DNA from: JAHRVQ01 sp051278195
GTDB taxonomy: Bacteria > Pseudomonadota > Gammaproteobacteria > Pseudomonadales > Azotimanducaceae
Assembly: GCA_051278195.1 (NCBI GenBank)
Contig: JBNMQM010000018.1
Coordinates: 1 to 64,000 of the forward strand
Reading direction: 5' to 3'
Length of the DNA stretch: 64,000 bases
Shown here piece by piece: positions 40,311 through 48,354 of the stretch (the first letter of the stretch is position 1; every line of letters starts with the position of its first letter). Under the pieces are notes generated by a model. The model did not search any database, was not told where the DNA came from, and saw only the letters and a list, made by a program, of their open reading frames with translations. The position numbers were made by a program, and so were the translations under genes.

Positions 40311-41509
40311 TGGAAAAAGATTTTGATATAGCGGTTTGCGGGGGCGGTCTGGTCGGGCTGATGTTTGCTAACCTGTTAGCCCATACAAATTATCGTATTG
40401 TCCTGATCGATGCTGGGCCAGAGCCAACAAGCACTTCAAATGCGGCGCCGAGTTTGGATGGTGCAACGTTGAGCTCAGGTTATGCGCCTAGAGTCAGTGC
40501 CTTAAATACGTCGTCGATGGCATTGCTTGAACGTTGTGATGTGCTCTCCCTGCTGGATCGATACGCGCGTTTTTCAGAGATGCTGGTTAAGGATGGAGAA
40601 GGCACGGGCGAAATTCGGTTTTCTGCTGAAGATCTTGGTATGCCGCAGTTAGGAATGGTGATTGAAAACCATTGGGTTGTTGAGGTGCTTTATCAGCGGC
40701 TCACCAAAATCGATAATGTTGAGCTGTTGTTTGATACAGAAATGTTCGGTATTTCGGAGTCACCCTCGGGTTCAGAAATTCAGCTTGTTGGAGATAAGGT
40801 TCTCACTTGTGATCTGGTGGTGGGTGCAGATGGCGGAAACTCTAAAGTTCGTGAGATAAAGGGGCTCAAAACGGGCGGTTGGTCCTATGATCAAGCGGCG
40901 ATCGTGACGACCATTCAAGTAGAAGACGCCCACCATAATATGCCTCGGCAGTGGTTTACGGCAGACGGCCCACTCGCATTCCTGCCGCTCGCCGACCCAA
41001 TGTTGTGCTCTGTCGTCTGGTCTCACCGAGATGCCGCGAGCATTCTCGATCTGACCCCGGAAGCCTTTTGTACCTTGCTTACCGAGGCATCAGAGAGCGA
41101 TCTGGGTAAGGTTTTGGCAGTAGATCAAAGGTTTTCCTTTCCTCTCAAGCAGCAGCACGCCTATCGATATGTGAGTCGCGGCGTTGCATTGATTGGTGAC
41201 GCTGCTCATGCGATCCATCCCCTTGCTGGGCAGGGTGCAAACCTGGGTTTTGCTGATGCCGAGGCGTTAGCCATGGAGATTCGGCAAACCCAGTTCAGCG
41301 GAGAAAAACCAGGTGACATCAGTGTCCTGCGCCGGTTTTCCCGTGCTAGACAACCGCATAATCTTGCCATTGCTGCCGCCATGGAAACCCTCAAACAGCT
41401 GTATGGCCGGCAAACGCCGGGGGTTGGCTGGCTTCGTAATCAAGCCATGGGCTTGCTGAACCAAAGTGGTGCGCTAAAGACAGTAATGATGAAGTTGGTC
41501 AATAGCTGA
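40310..41509 (+). CDS. Ubiquinone biosynthesis hydroxylase (UbiH/UbiF/UbiI family)
   Basis: This FAD-dependent aromatic-ring hydroxylase of the ubiquinone pathway has 399 residues. Motifs are the Rossmann GxGxxG variant AVCGGGLVGLMFANLL, the central DLVVGADGGNSKVRE, and GDAAHAIHPLAGQGANLGFADAEAL near residues 300-325, which resembles UbiI/UbiF more than UbiH. In Escherichia coli and Pseudomonas, pepP is followed by ubiH and ubiI; here only one hydroxylase follows, so it may hydroxylate more than one position, or the second gene is elsewhere. Confidence 0.88.
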   Translation: MEKDFDIAVCGGGLVGLMFANLLAHTNYRIVLIDAGPEPTSTSNAAPSLDGATLSSGYAPRVSALNTSSMALLERCDVLSLLDRYARFSEMLVKDGEGTGEIRFSAEDLGMPQLGMVIENHWVVEVLYQRLTKIDNVELLFDTEMFGISESPSGSEIQLVGDKVLTCDLVVGADGGNSKVREIKGLKTGGWSYDQAAIVTTIQVEDAHHNMPRQWFTADGPLAFLPLADPMLCSVVWSHRDAASILDLTPEAFCTLLTEASESDLGKVLAVDQRFSFPLKQQHAYRYVSRGVALIGDAAHAIHPLAGQGANLGFADAEALAMEIRQTQFSGEKPGDISVLRRFSRARQPHNLAIAAAMETLKQLYGRQTPGVGWLRNQAMGLLNQSGALKTVMMKLVNS

Positions 41510-41569
41510 TCCAACGAAATTCAGCACCGGCGTGAGCCCAAGTCACTGTTCCCCATTCCGCGAAAAAGA

Positions 41570-41575
41570 TAGAAT
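41570..41575 (+). promoter_or_regulatory. Likely -10 box of the gcv operon
   Basis: TAGAAT lies 36 bases before the gcvT ATG, followed by gcggcc. No strong -35 box is seen. The short leader has no recognisable glycine riboswitch. Confidence 0.35.
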
Positions 41576-41611
41576 GCGGCCTTTCACTTATTGTCGAAGA
41601 GCTGGATTCCT

Positions 41612-42712
41612 ATGGGCTTAAAAACACCGCTTTATGACGCGCACCTGGCAGACAATGCCAGGATGGTTGATTTTGGTGGCTGGGATATGCCAATTCATTA
41701 TGGCTCCCAGATTGAAGAGCATCATGCCGTTCGCAAAGCCGCCGGTGTCTGTGATGTTTCTCACATGACGGTAGTCGATATATCCGGCGTCGAAAGCCAG
41801 GCGTATCTGCGTCATTTACTGGCTAACGACGTGGCTAAGCTGACGGTGCCGGGGAAAGCGCTCTACTCCGCAATGCTCAATGAGCAGGGCGGGATTCTAG
41901 ATGATTTGATTGTTTACCTCACCGAAGGTGGCTATCGAGTTGTGGTCAATTGCGCCACCCGAGAAAAAGACTTGGTCTGGATGGAGAAGCAGTCTGCAGG
42001 CTTTGACTGTGTTATTGCTGAACGCCCTGAGCTTGCGATCCTCGCCGTCCAAGGCCCGGAGTCGATCGAGATAGTGAAGTCTCTTGTGACTTCCGAACGC
42101 GCTGCTTTGATCTCAGTATTAAAACCTTTTGTTGGCCAGTTCTCTGGTAATTGGTTCATCGCGCGCACGGGTTATACCGGCGAGAAAGGCGTTGAGATCA
42201 TCCTGCCCGGTGATGAGGCGCCGGCGTTCTGGGCTGCGATTCGCGCAGCGGGTATTGCTGCTGTGGGGCTGGGTGCTCGCGATACGTTGCGTCTTGAGGC
42301 CGGAATGAATCTTTATGGAAGCGATATGGACGAATCTGTCACGCCATTTGAATCCAACATGGCATCTACTGTCGTAATGTCTAACGATCACGAGTTTGTC
42401 GGAAAAACTGCATTGCAGGCGCAGCTCGACGATGGCATCGAGCAACAGCTAGTAGGAATGGTTATGCTGGAAAAAGGCGTATTACGTGGCCATTACCCGG
42501 TTTACAGTGGCGAACAACAGGTAGGAGAGATCACCAGTGGGGCCTATTCACCAACCTTGTTGCATTCGATCGCGCTAGCCCGAATTCAGGTGGGGGCAGA
42601 GTCTCTAGAGGTTGGTATTCGCAACAAACGCATGCCGGTTCATGTCATATCGCCACCCTTCGCGAGAAACGGCAAACAGGTTTACAAACTGCCAACGGAT
42701 GGCAGTGTTTAA
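41612..42712 (+). CDS. gcvT: Glycine cleavage system T protein (aminomethyltransferase)
   Basis: The T protein releases ammonia from the aminomethyl-lipoyl H protein and passes the carbon to tetrahydrofolate. From the ATG at 41612 it is 366 residues; a TTG at 41591 would add seven residues but does not match the family start LKTPLYDAHL. Motifs are MVDFGGWDMPIHYG, VCDVSHMTVVDI with the catalytic Asp region, and ARTGYTGEKGVEI. It heads gcvT-gcvH-gcvPA-gcvPB. Confidence 0.97.
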   Translation: MGLKTPLYDAHLADNARMVDFGGWDMPIHYGSQIEEHHAVRKAAGVCDVSHMTVVDISGVESQAYLRHLLANDVAKLTVPGKALYSAMLNEQGGILDDLIVYLTEGGYRVVVNCATREKDLVWMEKQSAGFDCVIAERPELAILAVQGPESIEIVKSLVTSERAALISVLKPFVGQFSGNWFIARTGYTGEKGVEIILPGDEAPAFWAAIRAAGIAAVGLGARDTLRLEAGMNLYGSDMDESVTPFESNMASTVVMSNDHEFVGKTALQAQLDDGIEQQLVGMVMLEKGVLRGHYPVYSGEQQVGEITSGAYSPTLLHSIALARIQVGAESLEVGIRNKRMPVHVISPPFARNGKQVYKLPTDGSV

Positions 42713-42782
42713 AACCGTGATCGTTGCGGTGATCCTAGTGAATTTAAAAACAACCTAATACGAAAATAATGAGGAAAGAGGA

Positions 42783-43178
42783 ATGAGCGAATTTCCCGGA
42801 GAATTGCGTTACGCCGAGAGTCATGAATGGGCTCGAGTCGAGGATGACGGCACGATTACCGTTGGTATCTCGGATCATGCCCAGGAAGCTTTGGGGGATG
42901 TAGTGTATGTCGAGCTTCCCGAGGTTGACGCTGAGGTTAAGGCCAATGCCGAGGCGGGTGTGGTGGAATCTGTAAAGGCGGCCTCCGATATCTATGCACC
43001 GGTATCCGGCACGATTATCGCGATCAATACTGCGCTCGAAGACGCTCCAGAAGCGGTCAATGAATCTCCATACACCGATGGTTGGTTTTTCAGATTGAAG
43101 CCTAACGATCTCAGTGAGCTGGAAAACCTGCTTGATATGAATGCTTATCAAGAATTTTGCGAAGCAGAAGACCATTAA
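42783..43178 (+). CDS. gcvH: Glycine cleavage system H protein
   Basis: This lipoyl carrier shuttles the aminomethyl group between P, T and L proteins. The 131 residues are full length. The lipoylated Lys is residue 65 in GVVESVKAASDIYAPV. The strong ribosome site GAGGAAAGAGG precedes the ATG. It is separated by 70 bases from gcvT and 52 bases from gcvPA, the latter gap holding a GC-rich hairpin. Confidence 0.97.
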   Translation: MSEFPGELRYAESHEWARVEDDGTITVGISDHAQEALGDVVYVELPEVDAEVKANAEAGVVESVKAASDIYAPVSGTIIAINTALEDAPEAVNESPYTDGWFFRLKPNDLSELENLLDMNAYQEFCEAEDH

Positions 43179-43183
43179 TTATC

Positions 43184-43201
43184 GGCCGCTTTGCGGCCTT
43201 T
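43184..43201 (+). promoter_or_regulatory. GC-rich hairpin between gcvH and gcvPA
   Basis: GGCCGC-TTT-GCGGCC forms a perfect 6-bp stem with a 3-base loop, followed by only TTT. It resembles a weak terminator or attenuator in mid-operon and could lower expression of the P protein relative to H. Directly after it, AACCACGAG occurs twice (43203-43211, 43214-43222), the second copy containing the gcvPA ribosome site. Confidence 0.4.
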
Positions 43202-43230
43202 CAACCACGAGTTAACCACGAGGTAATTTC

Positions 43231-44592
43231 ATGCCGTTTGTGCCGCATACGTCACAAGATGAGCAGATCATGCTTGATGCTATCGGGGTCGACTCGATTG
43301 AAGATCTGTTTGACGAGATTCCGCCAGACCTGCGCTCGGGTGTTTTAGACAACACCCCTGAGGCAATATCAGAAATGGCGTTGGTACGCTTGATGTCTGA
43401 ACGCGCTCGTCAGGATGAGGTCAAATTGTCATTTCTGGGTGCTGGTGCTTACCAGCATCACATCCCTGCGGCAGTTTGGGATCTGGTGACTCGTGGAGAG
43501 TTTATGACCGCCTATACGCCTTACCAGGCCGAGGCGAGTCAGGGCACGCTGCAATTGATTTATGAATTTCAAACCATGATGACCCGTCTCACAGGAATGG
43601 ATGTGTCTAACGCCTCTGTTTACGATGGTGCATCGGCGCTTGCAGAAGCCGTATTGATGGCAGTTCGAGCGAATCGTGGCTCAAAATCTCGGCGGGTATT
43701 GATGGCAGGCAATCTGCACCCTAACTACTTGAGTGCAGTTCACAATATTGTTCGCAATCAGAAAATTGAACTGGTGACAATTCCTTGGTCCGAGAATGGA
43801 CTGATGGATAGTGACGTACTTGAAACCTATGCTGGAGAAGATTTTGCCGCGTTGGCGATAGCTTATCCAAACTTCTTTGGCGGCTTGGAAGACGTCCATA
43901 CTCTGACGCAATTTGCCCATGACAACGGCATGTTAATGGTTGGCGTTGTGAACCCTATGGCGCTCGGCATACTGGGCGCACCAGGTGGGTGGGGTGACAC
44001 CGGTGCTGATATTGTTGTGGGCGAAGGTCAGCCGTTTGGTATTCCCGTTGCTTCGGGCGGACCCTACCTTGGATATATGTGCTGCAAGCAGGCAATTGTG
44101 CGTCAAATGCCTGGGCGAATTATCGGTATGACAGAAGACACCGAAGGGAAACCAGGGTTCGCTCTCACGCTTCAAGCCAGAGAGCAGCACATACGTCGCG
44201 GCAAGGCGACCTCGAATATCTGTACTAATCAGGGATTGCTGGTAACTGCGGCGACGATCTATTTAAGCCTTATGGGCGACGATGGCATTCGTAATATTGC
44301 CGGCAAATGCCATTCTGGCATGATGAGTCTGTTAGCAGAGTCGACAAAAATTGACGGTGTAACGGTAAAGTTTTCTAAAACAGTATTCCATGAAGCCGTG
44401 CTTGAGTTGCCAAAGCCGGCGGCCGTCGTCCTCAGTGCAATGGCAGAGCAAGGAATCCTTGCTGGCTACGATCTCGGTAAAGTCGATCAGAAGCTTGGTA
44501 ACTGTATGTTGACGAACGTCACCGAGGTTAAAACAGATGAGGACATTGAGTTGTTTGTTAGCGTCCTTAAATCCGTACTGGAGACAAACTGA
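43231..44592 (+). CDS. gcvPA: Glycine dehydrogenase (decarboxylating) subunit 1
   Basis: This is the N-terminal half of the P protein as a separate polypeptide of 453 residues. It folds like the PLP enzyme superfamily but lacks the PLP lysine, and forms the enzyme with subunit 2. Motifs are FLGAGAYQHHIPAAVWDLV, AYTPYQAEASQGTLQ, LTGMDVSNASVYDGA and the long central domain to TSNICTNQGL. The stop overlaps the gcvPB ATG by one base, so coupled synthesis is expected. Confidence 0.96.
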   Translation: MPFVPHTSQDEQIMLDAIGVDSIEDLFDEIPPDLRSGVLDNTPEAISEMALVRLMSERARQDEVKLSFLGAGAYQHHIPAAVWDLVTRGEFMTAYTPYQAEASQGTLQLIYEFQTMMTRLTGMDVSNASVYDGASALAEAVLMAVRANRGSKSRRVLMAGNLHPNYLSAVHNIVRNQKIELVTIPWSENGLMDSDVLETYAGEDFAALAIAYPNFFGGLEDVHTLTQFAHDNGMLMVGVVNPMALGILGAPGGWGDTGADIVVGEGQPFGIPVASGGPYLGYMCCKQAIVRQMPGRIIGMTEDTEGKPGFALTLQAREQHIRRGKATSNICTNQGLLVTAATIYLSLMGDDGIRNIAGKCHSGMMSLLAESTKIDGVTVKFSKTVFHEAVLELPKPAAVVLSAMAEQGILAGYDLGKVDQKLGNCMLTNVTEVKTDEDIELFVSVLKSVLETN

Positions 44593-46043
44593 TGTTGATT
44601 TATGAAAAAGGCAGTGCGGGGCGAAGTGCGCGGGCTCAGTACGAAAAAGTCGATGTTAACTTGGATGGGCTGCCAGCGGATCAGATACGAACGGATGCGT
44701 TAGGATTGCCCGGTGCTTCTGAACTTCAGGTAGTTCGTCACTATACGAACTTGTCCCGCAAGAATTTCTCTATTGATGGTGAATTTTATCCGCTTGGTTC
44801 TTGCACGATGAAGTACAACCCAAGAGGTGCCTTGAAGGTCGCCAACATACCGGGGTTTTTGAACCGCCACCCTATGGCGCCCGAGCAATATAGTCAGGGT
44901 TATCTGCAGTGCCTTTTTGAGTTGCAGGATTACTTAAAAGACGTCACTGGAATGCAGCGGGTCTCGCTCACGCCGATGGCTGGTGCCCAGGGTGAGTTTG
45001 CCGGCGTCGCGATGATCCGCGCTTACCACGACAAGCGGGGTGATGACGCTAGAACTGAGATTTTGATTCCGACCGCCGCCCATGGCACTAACCCAGCGAC
45101 AGCAGTGATGTGCGGTTATACCGTGCGAGAAGTAACGGTTAACAAGGATGGTGATGTTGATATTGATGCGCTGAAAGCAGGCGTAGGACCTCAAACCGCC
45201 GGGTTGATGATGACCAATCCTTCGACCTGCGGCGTGTTTGAGCGAAACGTCAAACAGATAGCGGCCATTATTCACGATGCTGGCGGACTGCTCTATTACG
45301 ATGGCGCGAACCTGAATGCGATTCTTGGCAAGGTGAAGCCAGGCGATATGGGCTTCGATGTGCTTCACATGAACCTACACAAAACATTTGCCACACCACA
45401 CGGCGGCGGTGGGCCGGGTTCAGGTCCTGTTGGTGTAGGCGAACGACTAGCGCCTTTTGTGCCGACGCCGATTGTGGGTCAGAAAGAAGATGGCAGCTAT
45501 TATTGGATGGGCAAAGAGGAAATCCCTGACAGCATTGGTAACCTTTCGGCCTTTATGGGAAACGCGGGTATTCTAGTGCGTGCCTATGCTTATGCGAGAT
45601 TGTTGGGTCGTAGCGGTATGCACCGGGTCGGCGAATATGCGACGTTAAACGCGAACTATATGGCGAAAGAGTTAGCCAAAGCAGGCTTCACTTTGGCATA
45701 CCCTGAGCGTCGTGCAACCCATGAGTTTATTATCACCCTATCTAAAGAAGCCAAAGAGCTGGGTGTGAATGCCATGGACTTTGCAAAACGACTGCTGGAT
45801 TACGGATATCATGCACCCACCACCTATTTCCCTTTACTCATACCTGAGTGCTTGTTGATTGAACCAACAGAAACAGAGAGTCGCGAAGAAATGGATGGGT
45901 TTATTGCTGCTATGGCGAGCATTCTCGAAGAAGCGCGGACCAATCCGGAAATTGTTAAACAGGCACCAGCGACAATGCCAGTTAAGCGTTTAGATGATGT
46001 TAAGGCGGCTAGGCAGTTAAATTTGGCCTGGCGAGCTAGCTAG
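44592..46043 (+). CDS. gcvPB: Glycine dehydrogenase (decarboxylating) subunit 2
   Basis: This is the catalytic half of the P protein, 483 residues, decarboxylating glycine and loading the methylamine onto H protein. The PLP lysine is Lys264 in MNLHKTFATPHGGGGPG. Other motifs are LGSCTMKYNP, AGAQGEFAG and TNPSTCGVFE. Most gammaproteobacteria I can recall have a fused GcvP of about 950 residues; the split form here is complete in both parts. The last four bases overlap the convergent imelysin-like gene. Confidence 0.96.
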   Translation: MLIYEKGSAGRSARAQYEKVDVNLDGLPADQIRTDALGLPGASELQVVRHYTNLSRKNFSIDGEFYPLGSCTMKYNPRGALKVANIPGFLNRHPMAPEQYSQGYLQCLFELQDYLKDVTGMQRVSLTPMAGAQGEFAGVAMIRAYHDKRGDDARTEILIPTAAHGTNPATAVMCGYTVREVTVNKDGDVDIDALKAGVGPQTAGLMMTNPSTCGVFERNVKQIAAIIHDAGGLLYYDGANLNAILGKVKPGDMGFDVLHMNLHKTFATPHGGGGPGSGPVGVGERLAPFVPTPIVGQKEDGSYYWMGKEEIPDSIGNLSAFMGNAGILVRAYAYARLLGRSGMHRVGEYATLNANYMAKELAKAGFTLAYPERRATHEFIITLSKEAKELGVNAMDFAKRLLDYGYHAPTTYFPLLIPECLLIEPTETESREEMDGFIAAMASILEEARTNPEIVKQAPATMPVKRLDDVKAARQLNLAWRAS

Positions 46044-47080
46044 CTAGCGGGAAGCTGGTGAACCAGCATTCTATCTAAAGCTTCTAGCTCATGGATCAAC
46101 GCGGAGAGGAACAGAGGTAAGTTTGCCCTTGATACCTCATCGTCGCCGCTGTTGCGCATGAGTTGGCGTAGTTCTGACAAAGTTGCGCGAAAGTTCGAGT
46201 AGGCGCTTGCATCGATCGCCATTAAAATGGTTTCCATTGGCACGTGGTTCACCATGAACTGTTCCAACGCTTCGATTTCTACGCTCAACGTGTTGAGAGA
46301 GGTGCTGCTGTAGATGCTATGCCCAGTGTCGTTCGCTGTGACCAGATTGCTTTCGCGGAAAGCCACTCGTAGCTTCTGCAAATTACCCGTTAGCACCTGT
46401 TTTAGAATCGCGAGGGCATCAGGATAACTCGTTGCCTCAAATTGGTCTGCGCTTGCGCGAAACAAACTATTTGAGTCGATCACCAACTGACGAGTAGCAA
46501 TGGCGAGAAACTCTCGCCGACGTTGAATGCTTGTTGATTCAGAGTCGATCTTAAAATCAGAAAGTGGTCTGGCGAAGATTAGATATTCCAGGCTATGAAA
46601 CCCTAATGCCACCTCCTCGTCATCGGTTATGCCGTGTTGACCGATCAATACTTCGGCGTTCAGTAAAAGGGTTTCGTCATGGATGATGCCACTGGTGGGG
46701 TAGAGCGGCAGATCGTCGATAAATCCAGGTTGGATTGGCCAGGCATCGATTTGATAGATGAGTTGCCGAAGATTGTCATCCAGCGCTAAAAAGCCAAACT
46801 GGGCTCTGGCGTAGCCAAGGTGCGCGGTTCGCCATGACGCCTGCAGTTCGAGCAGGGTTTGTTTATCGGGTTGTGTCAGAAACCCTATCGTTGCCTCCTC
46901 AAGCGCGGAAATTTCAATTCTAAGCGCCTCGCGGGTGTCTGCGGCATGAAGCTGAATGGCGTTGACGATTCGCACCACCTGATCGCGATCTATTGGTGCA
47001 GTTGCGGGAGTCGCGGATTCAGGCTGCCCGCACGCGGCTAATAGTGAGAGCGCCACAAGGGCTAACGTAAGGAGATGCAT
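46040..47080 (-). CDS. Imelysin-like (peptidase M75 family) lipoprotein
   Basis: This 346-residue predicted lipoprotein has signal peptide residues 1-16 and lipobox LLAAC with Cys17 as the lipid site. The mature part is mostly helical and carries the imelysin motif GxHxxE (LGFHSLEYLIF, near residues 160-170). The family includes iron-regulated surface proteins such as IrpA, EfeO and ICMP-like proteins; peptidase activity is doubtful. No iron-transport gene or recognisable Fur box is adjacent. It overlaps the downstream end of the HAD gene by 19 bases, implying co-transcription from upstream. Confidence 0.82.
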   Translation of the reverse strand: MHLLTLALVALSLLAACGQPESATPATAPIDRDQVVRIVNAIQLHAADTREALRIEISALEEATIGFLTQPDKQTLLELQASWRTAHLGYARAQFGFLALDDNLRQLIYQIDAWPIQPGFIDDLPLYPTSGIIHDETLLLNAEVLIGQHGITDDEEVALGFHSLEYLIFARPLSDFKIDSESTSIQRRREFLAIATRQLVIDSNSLFRASADQFEATSYPDALAILKQVLTGNLQKLRVAFRESNLVTANDTGHSIYSSTSLNTLSVEIEALEQFMVNHVPMETILMAIDASAYSNFRATLSELRQLMRNSGDDEVSRANLPLFLSALIHELEALDRMLVHQLPAS

Positions 47081-47715
47081 GTCCAGCCTTTCTCTGCGGC
47101 AATGGCTGCGAGTGTTGGATCTGGATCCACCGCAACGGGGAAATCAACAAGGCTCAGCAGGGGGATATCGTTGTGAGAATCGGAATAAAAGGTACTGCCT
47201 TCAAGTGAAAAGCCCATTTCTGTCATCCAGGATTTCAATCTAGTGACCTTGCCAGGGCCGTAGCTCGGTACCCCAATCATTTTCCCTGTATAACCGCTTT
47301 TAAGTAGCTCTGGGATCGGTGCTATCAGTACTTCAATGCCCAACAAATCAGCGATGGGGCGAGTGACAAATTCAAGCGTTGCAGTGACAATAACGAGTTG
47401 ATGTCCATCGGCTCGATGTTTTTCAACCAACTCTCGCCCTCTGGGCAGAATCGCCGGTCTAATCACGGTGTCGATAAACTTGGCGCGGTGCTCATACAGA
47501 GTTTCGAGAGGGTGTTGGGTCAACACGCGGCTAGAAAATGCCAGGTACGCATCGATATCGAGCTCTCCACGTTTGTAATCGGCATAAAAACGCTGGTTTT
47601 CTGCTCGATGTTTGCTGCTATCGACCAGGCCCTGGTCGGCGGCGTAATCCCCCCAAGCGTGATCGCTATCAATGGCGATCAGGGTCTCGTCAAGATCAAA
47701 AATCGCGAGTTTCAA
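47062..47715 (-). CDS. HAD-IB family phosphatase (SerB-like)
   Basis: This 217-residue haloacid-dehalogenase phosphatase has the nucleophile motif FDLDETL with Asp7 and Asp9, motif II (VIVTATLEF) with Thr, motif III Lys near GKVTRLK, and motif IV SDSHNDIPLL. The size and subfamily features fit the HAD-IB group; Pseudomonas homologues beside rppH-ptsP are annotated as phosphoserine- or histidinol-phosphatase-like. The substrate cannot be assigned from sequence. It is divergent from rppH, with 132 bases between starts. Confidence 0.85.
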   Translation of the reverse strand: MKLAIFDLDETLIAIDSDHAWGDYAADQGLVDSSKHRAENQRFYADYKRGELDIDAYLAFSSRVLTQHPLETLYEHRAKFIDTVIRPAILPRGRELVEKHRADGHQLVIVTATLEFVTRPIADLLGIEVLIAPIPELLKSGYTGKMIGVPSYGPGKVTRLKSWMTEMGFSLEGSTFYSDSHNDIPLLSLVDFPVAVDPDPTLAAIAAEKGWTCISLR

Positions 47716-47780
47716 TTCTTTATGTCCAAATAGACAGCAGTGTAACGGTTTCAGCCTAGCGAGTCTTTTTTAGGCGTAGA

Positions 47781-47809
47781 TTGCCCAGCAAGGTCATTTC
47801 AGACACAAT
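47781..47809 (+). promoter_or_regulatory. Possible promoter of rppH-ptsP
   Basis: TTGCCC (47781-47786) and CACAAT (47804-47809) are 17 bp apart, each with 4 of 6 consensus matches. Transcription would start near 47816, about 30 bases before the rppH start. Confidence 0.3.
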
Positions 47810-47847
47810 GATTTACATGTGAAAAATAAAAACAGGTGGTGAAGACA

Positions 47848-48336
47848 TTGATAGATTCTGACGGCTATCGGCCTAACGTTGGGATCATTGTCGCTAATCA
47901 AACCGGGCAGGTGCTCTGGGCAAGGCGATGTGGTCAGGATGCCTGGCAATTTCCGCAAGGCGGAATTAACAGCGGTGAATCTGCAGAAGACGCGCTGTAT
48001 CGGGAGTTGGACGAGGAAGTAGGGTTACAGCCAGAGCAAGTAGAAATTATCGGTACGACACGTGGTTGGCTTCGATATCGATTGCCGAAGCGGCTGCTAC
48101 GAAATAATTCTAAGAGTTTCATCGGTCAAAAACAGAAGTGGTATCTGCTCAAAATGCTTGCGGAGGATGACGCTGTCCGCTTCGATCACTCGGACACGCC
48201 TGAATTCGACTTTTGGAGTTGGGTAAGTTACTGGTACCCACTCGGCCAAGTCGTACCTTTCAAAAAGGAAGTATATCGGCGTGCGATGAAAGAACTCGCG
48301 CCTGGCTTGTCTAAATGTTTGACATACACGCCTTGA
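47848..48336 (+). CDS. rppH: RNA pyrophosphohydrolase RppH
   Basis: This Nudix hydrolase removes pyrophosphate from mRNA 5' ends and triggers decay by RNase E. The start is set at TTG 47848: it gives the family start (M/L)IDSDGYRPNVGI and has an AGGTGG ribosome site 8 bases upstream, whereas the GTG at 47836 overlaps that site. This gives 162 residues. The Nudix box GGINSGESAEDALYRELDEEVG is complete, and RYRLPKRLL and WYPLGQVVPFKK are RppH-typical. ptsP begins 18 bases later, a conserved pair. Confidence 0.95.
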   Translation: MIDSDGYRPNVGIIVANQTGQVLWARRCGQDAWQFPQGGINSGESAEDALYRELDEEVGLQPEQVEIIGTTRGWLRYRLPKRLLRNNSKSFIGQKQKWYLLKMLAEDDAVRFDHSDTPEFDFWSWVSYWYPLGQVVPFKKEVYRRAMKELAPGLSKCLTYTP

Positions 48337-48354
48337 TTACCGGGACAATTCTGC

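Noticed and set aside
41510..41611. Glycine riboswitch upstream of gcvT
   Set aside because: The leader after the likely -10 box is only about 30 nt and shows no tandem glycine-aptamer core.
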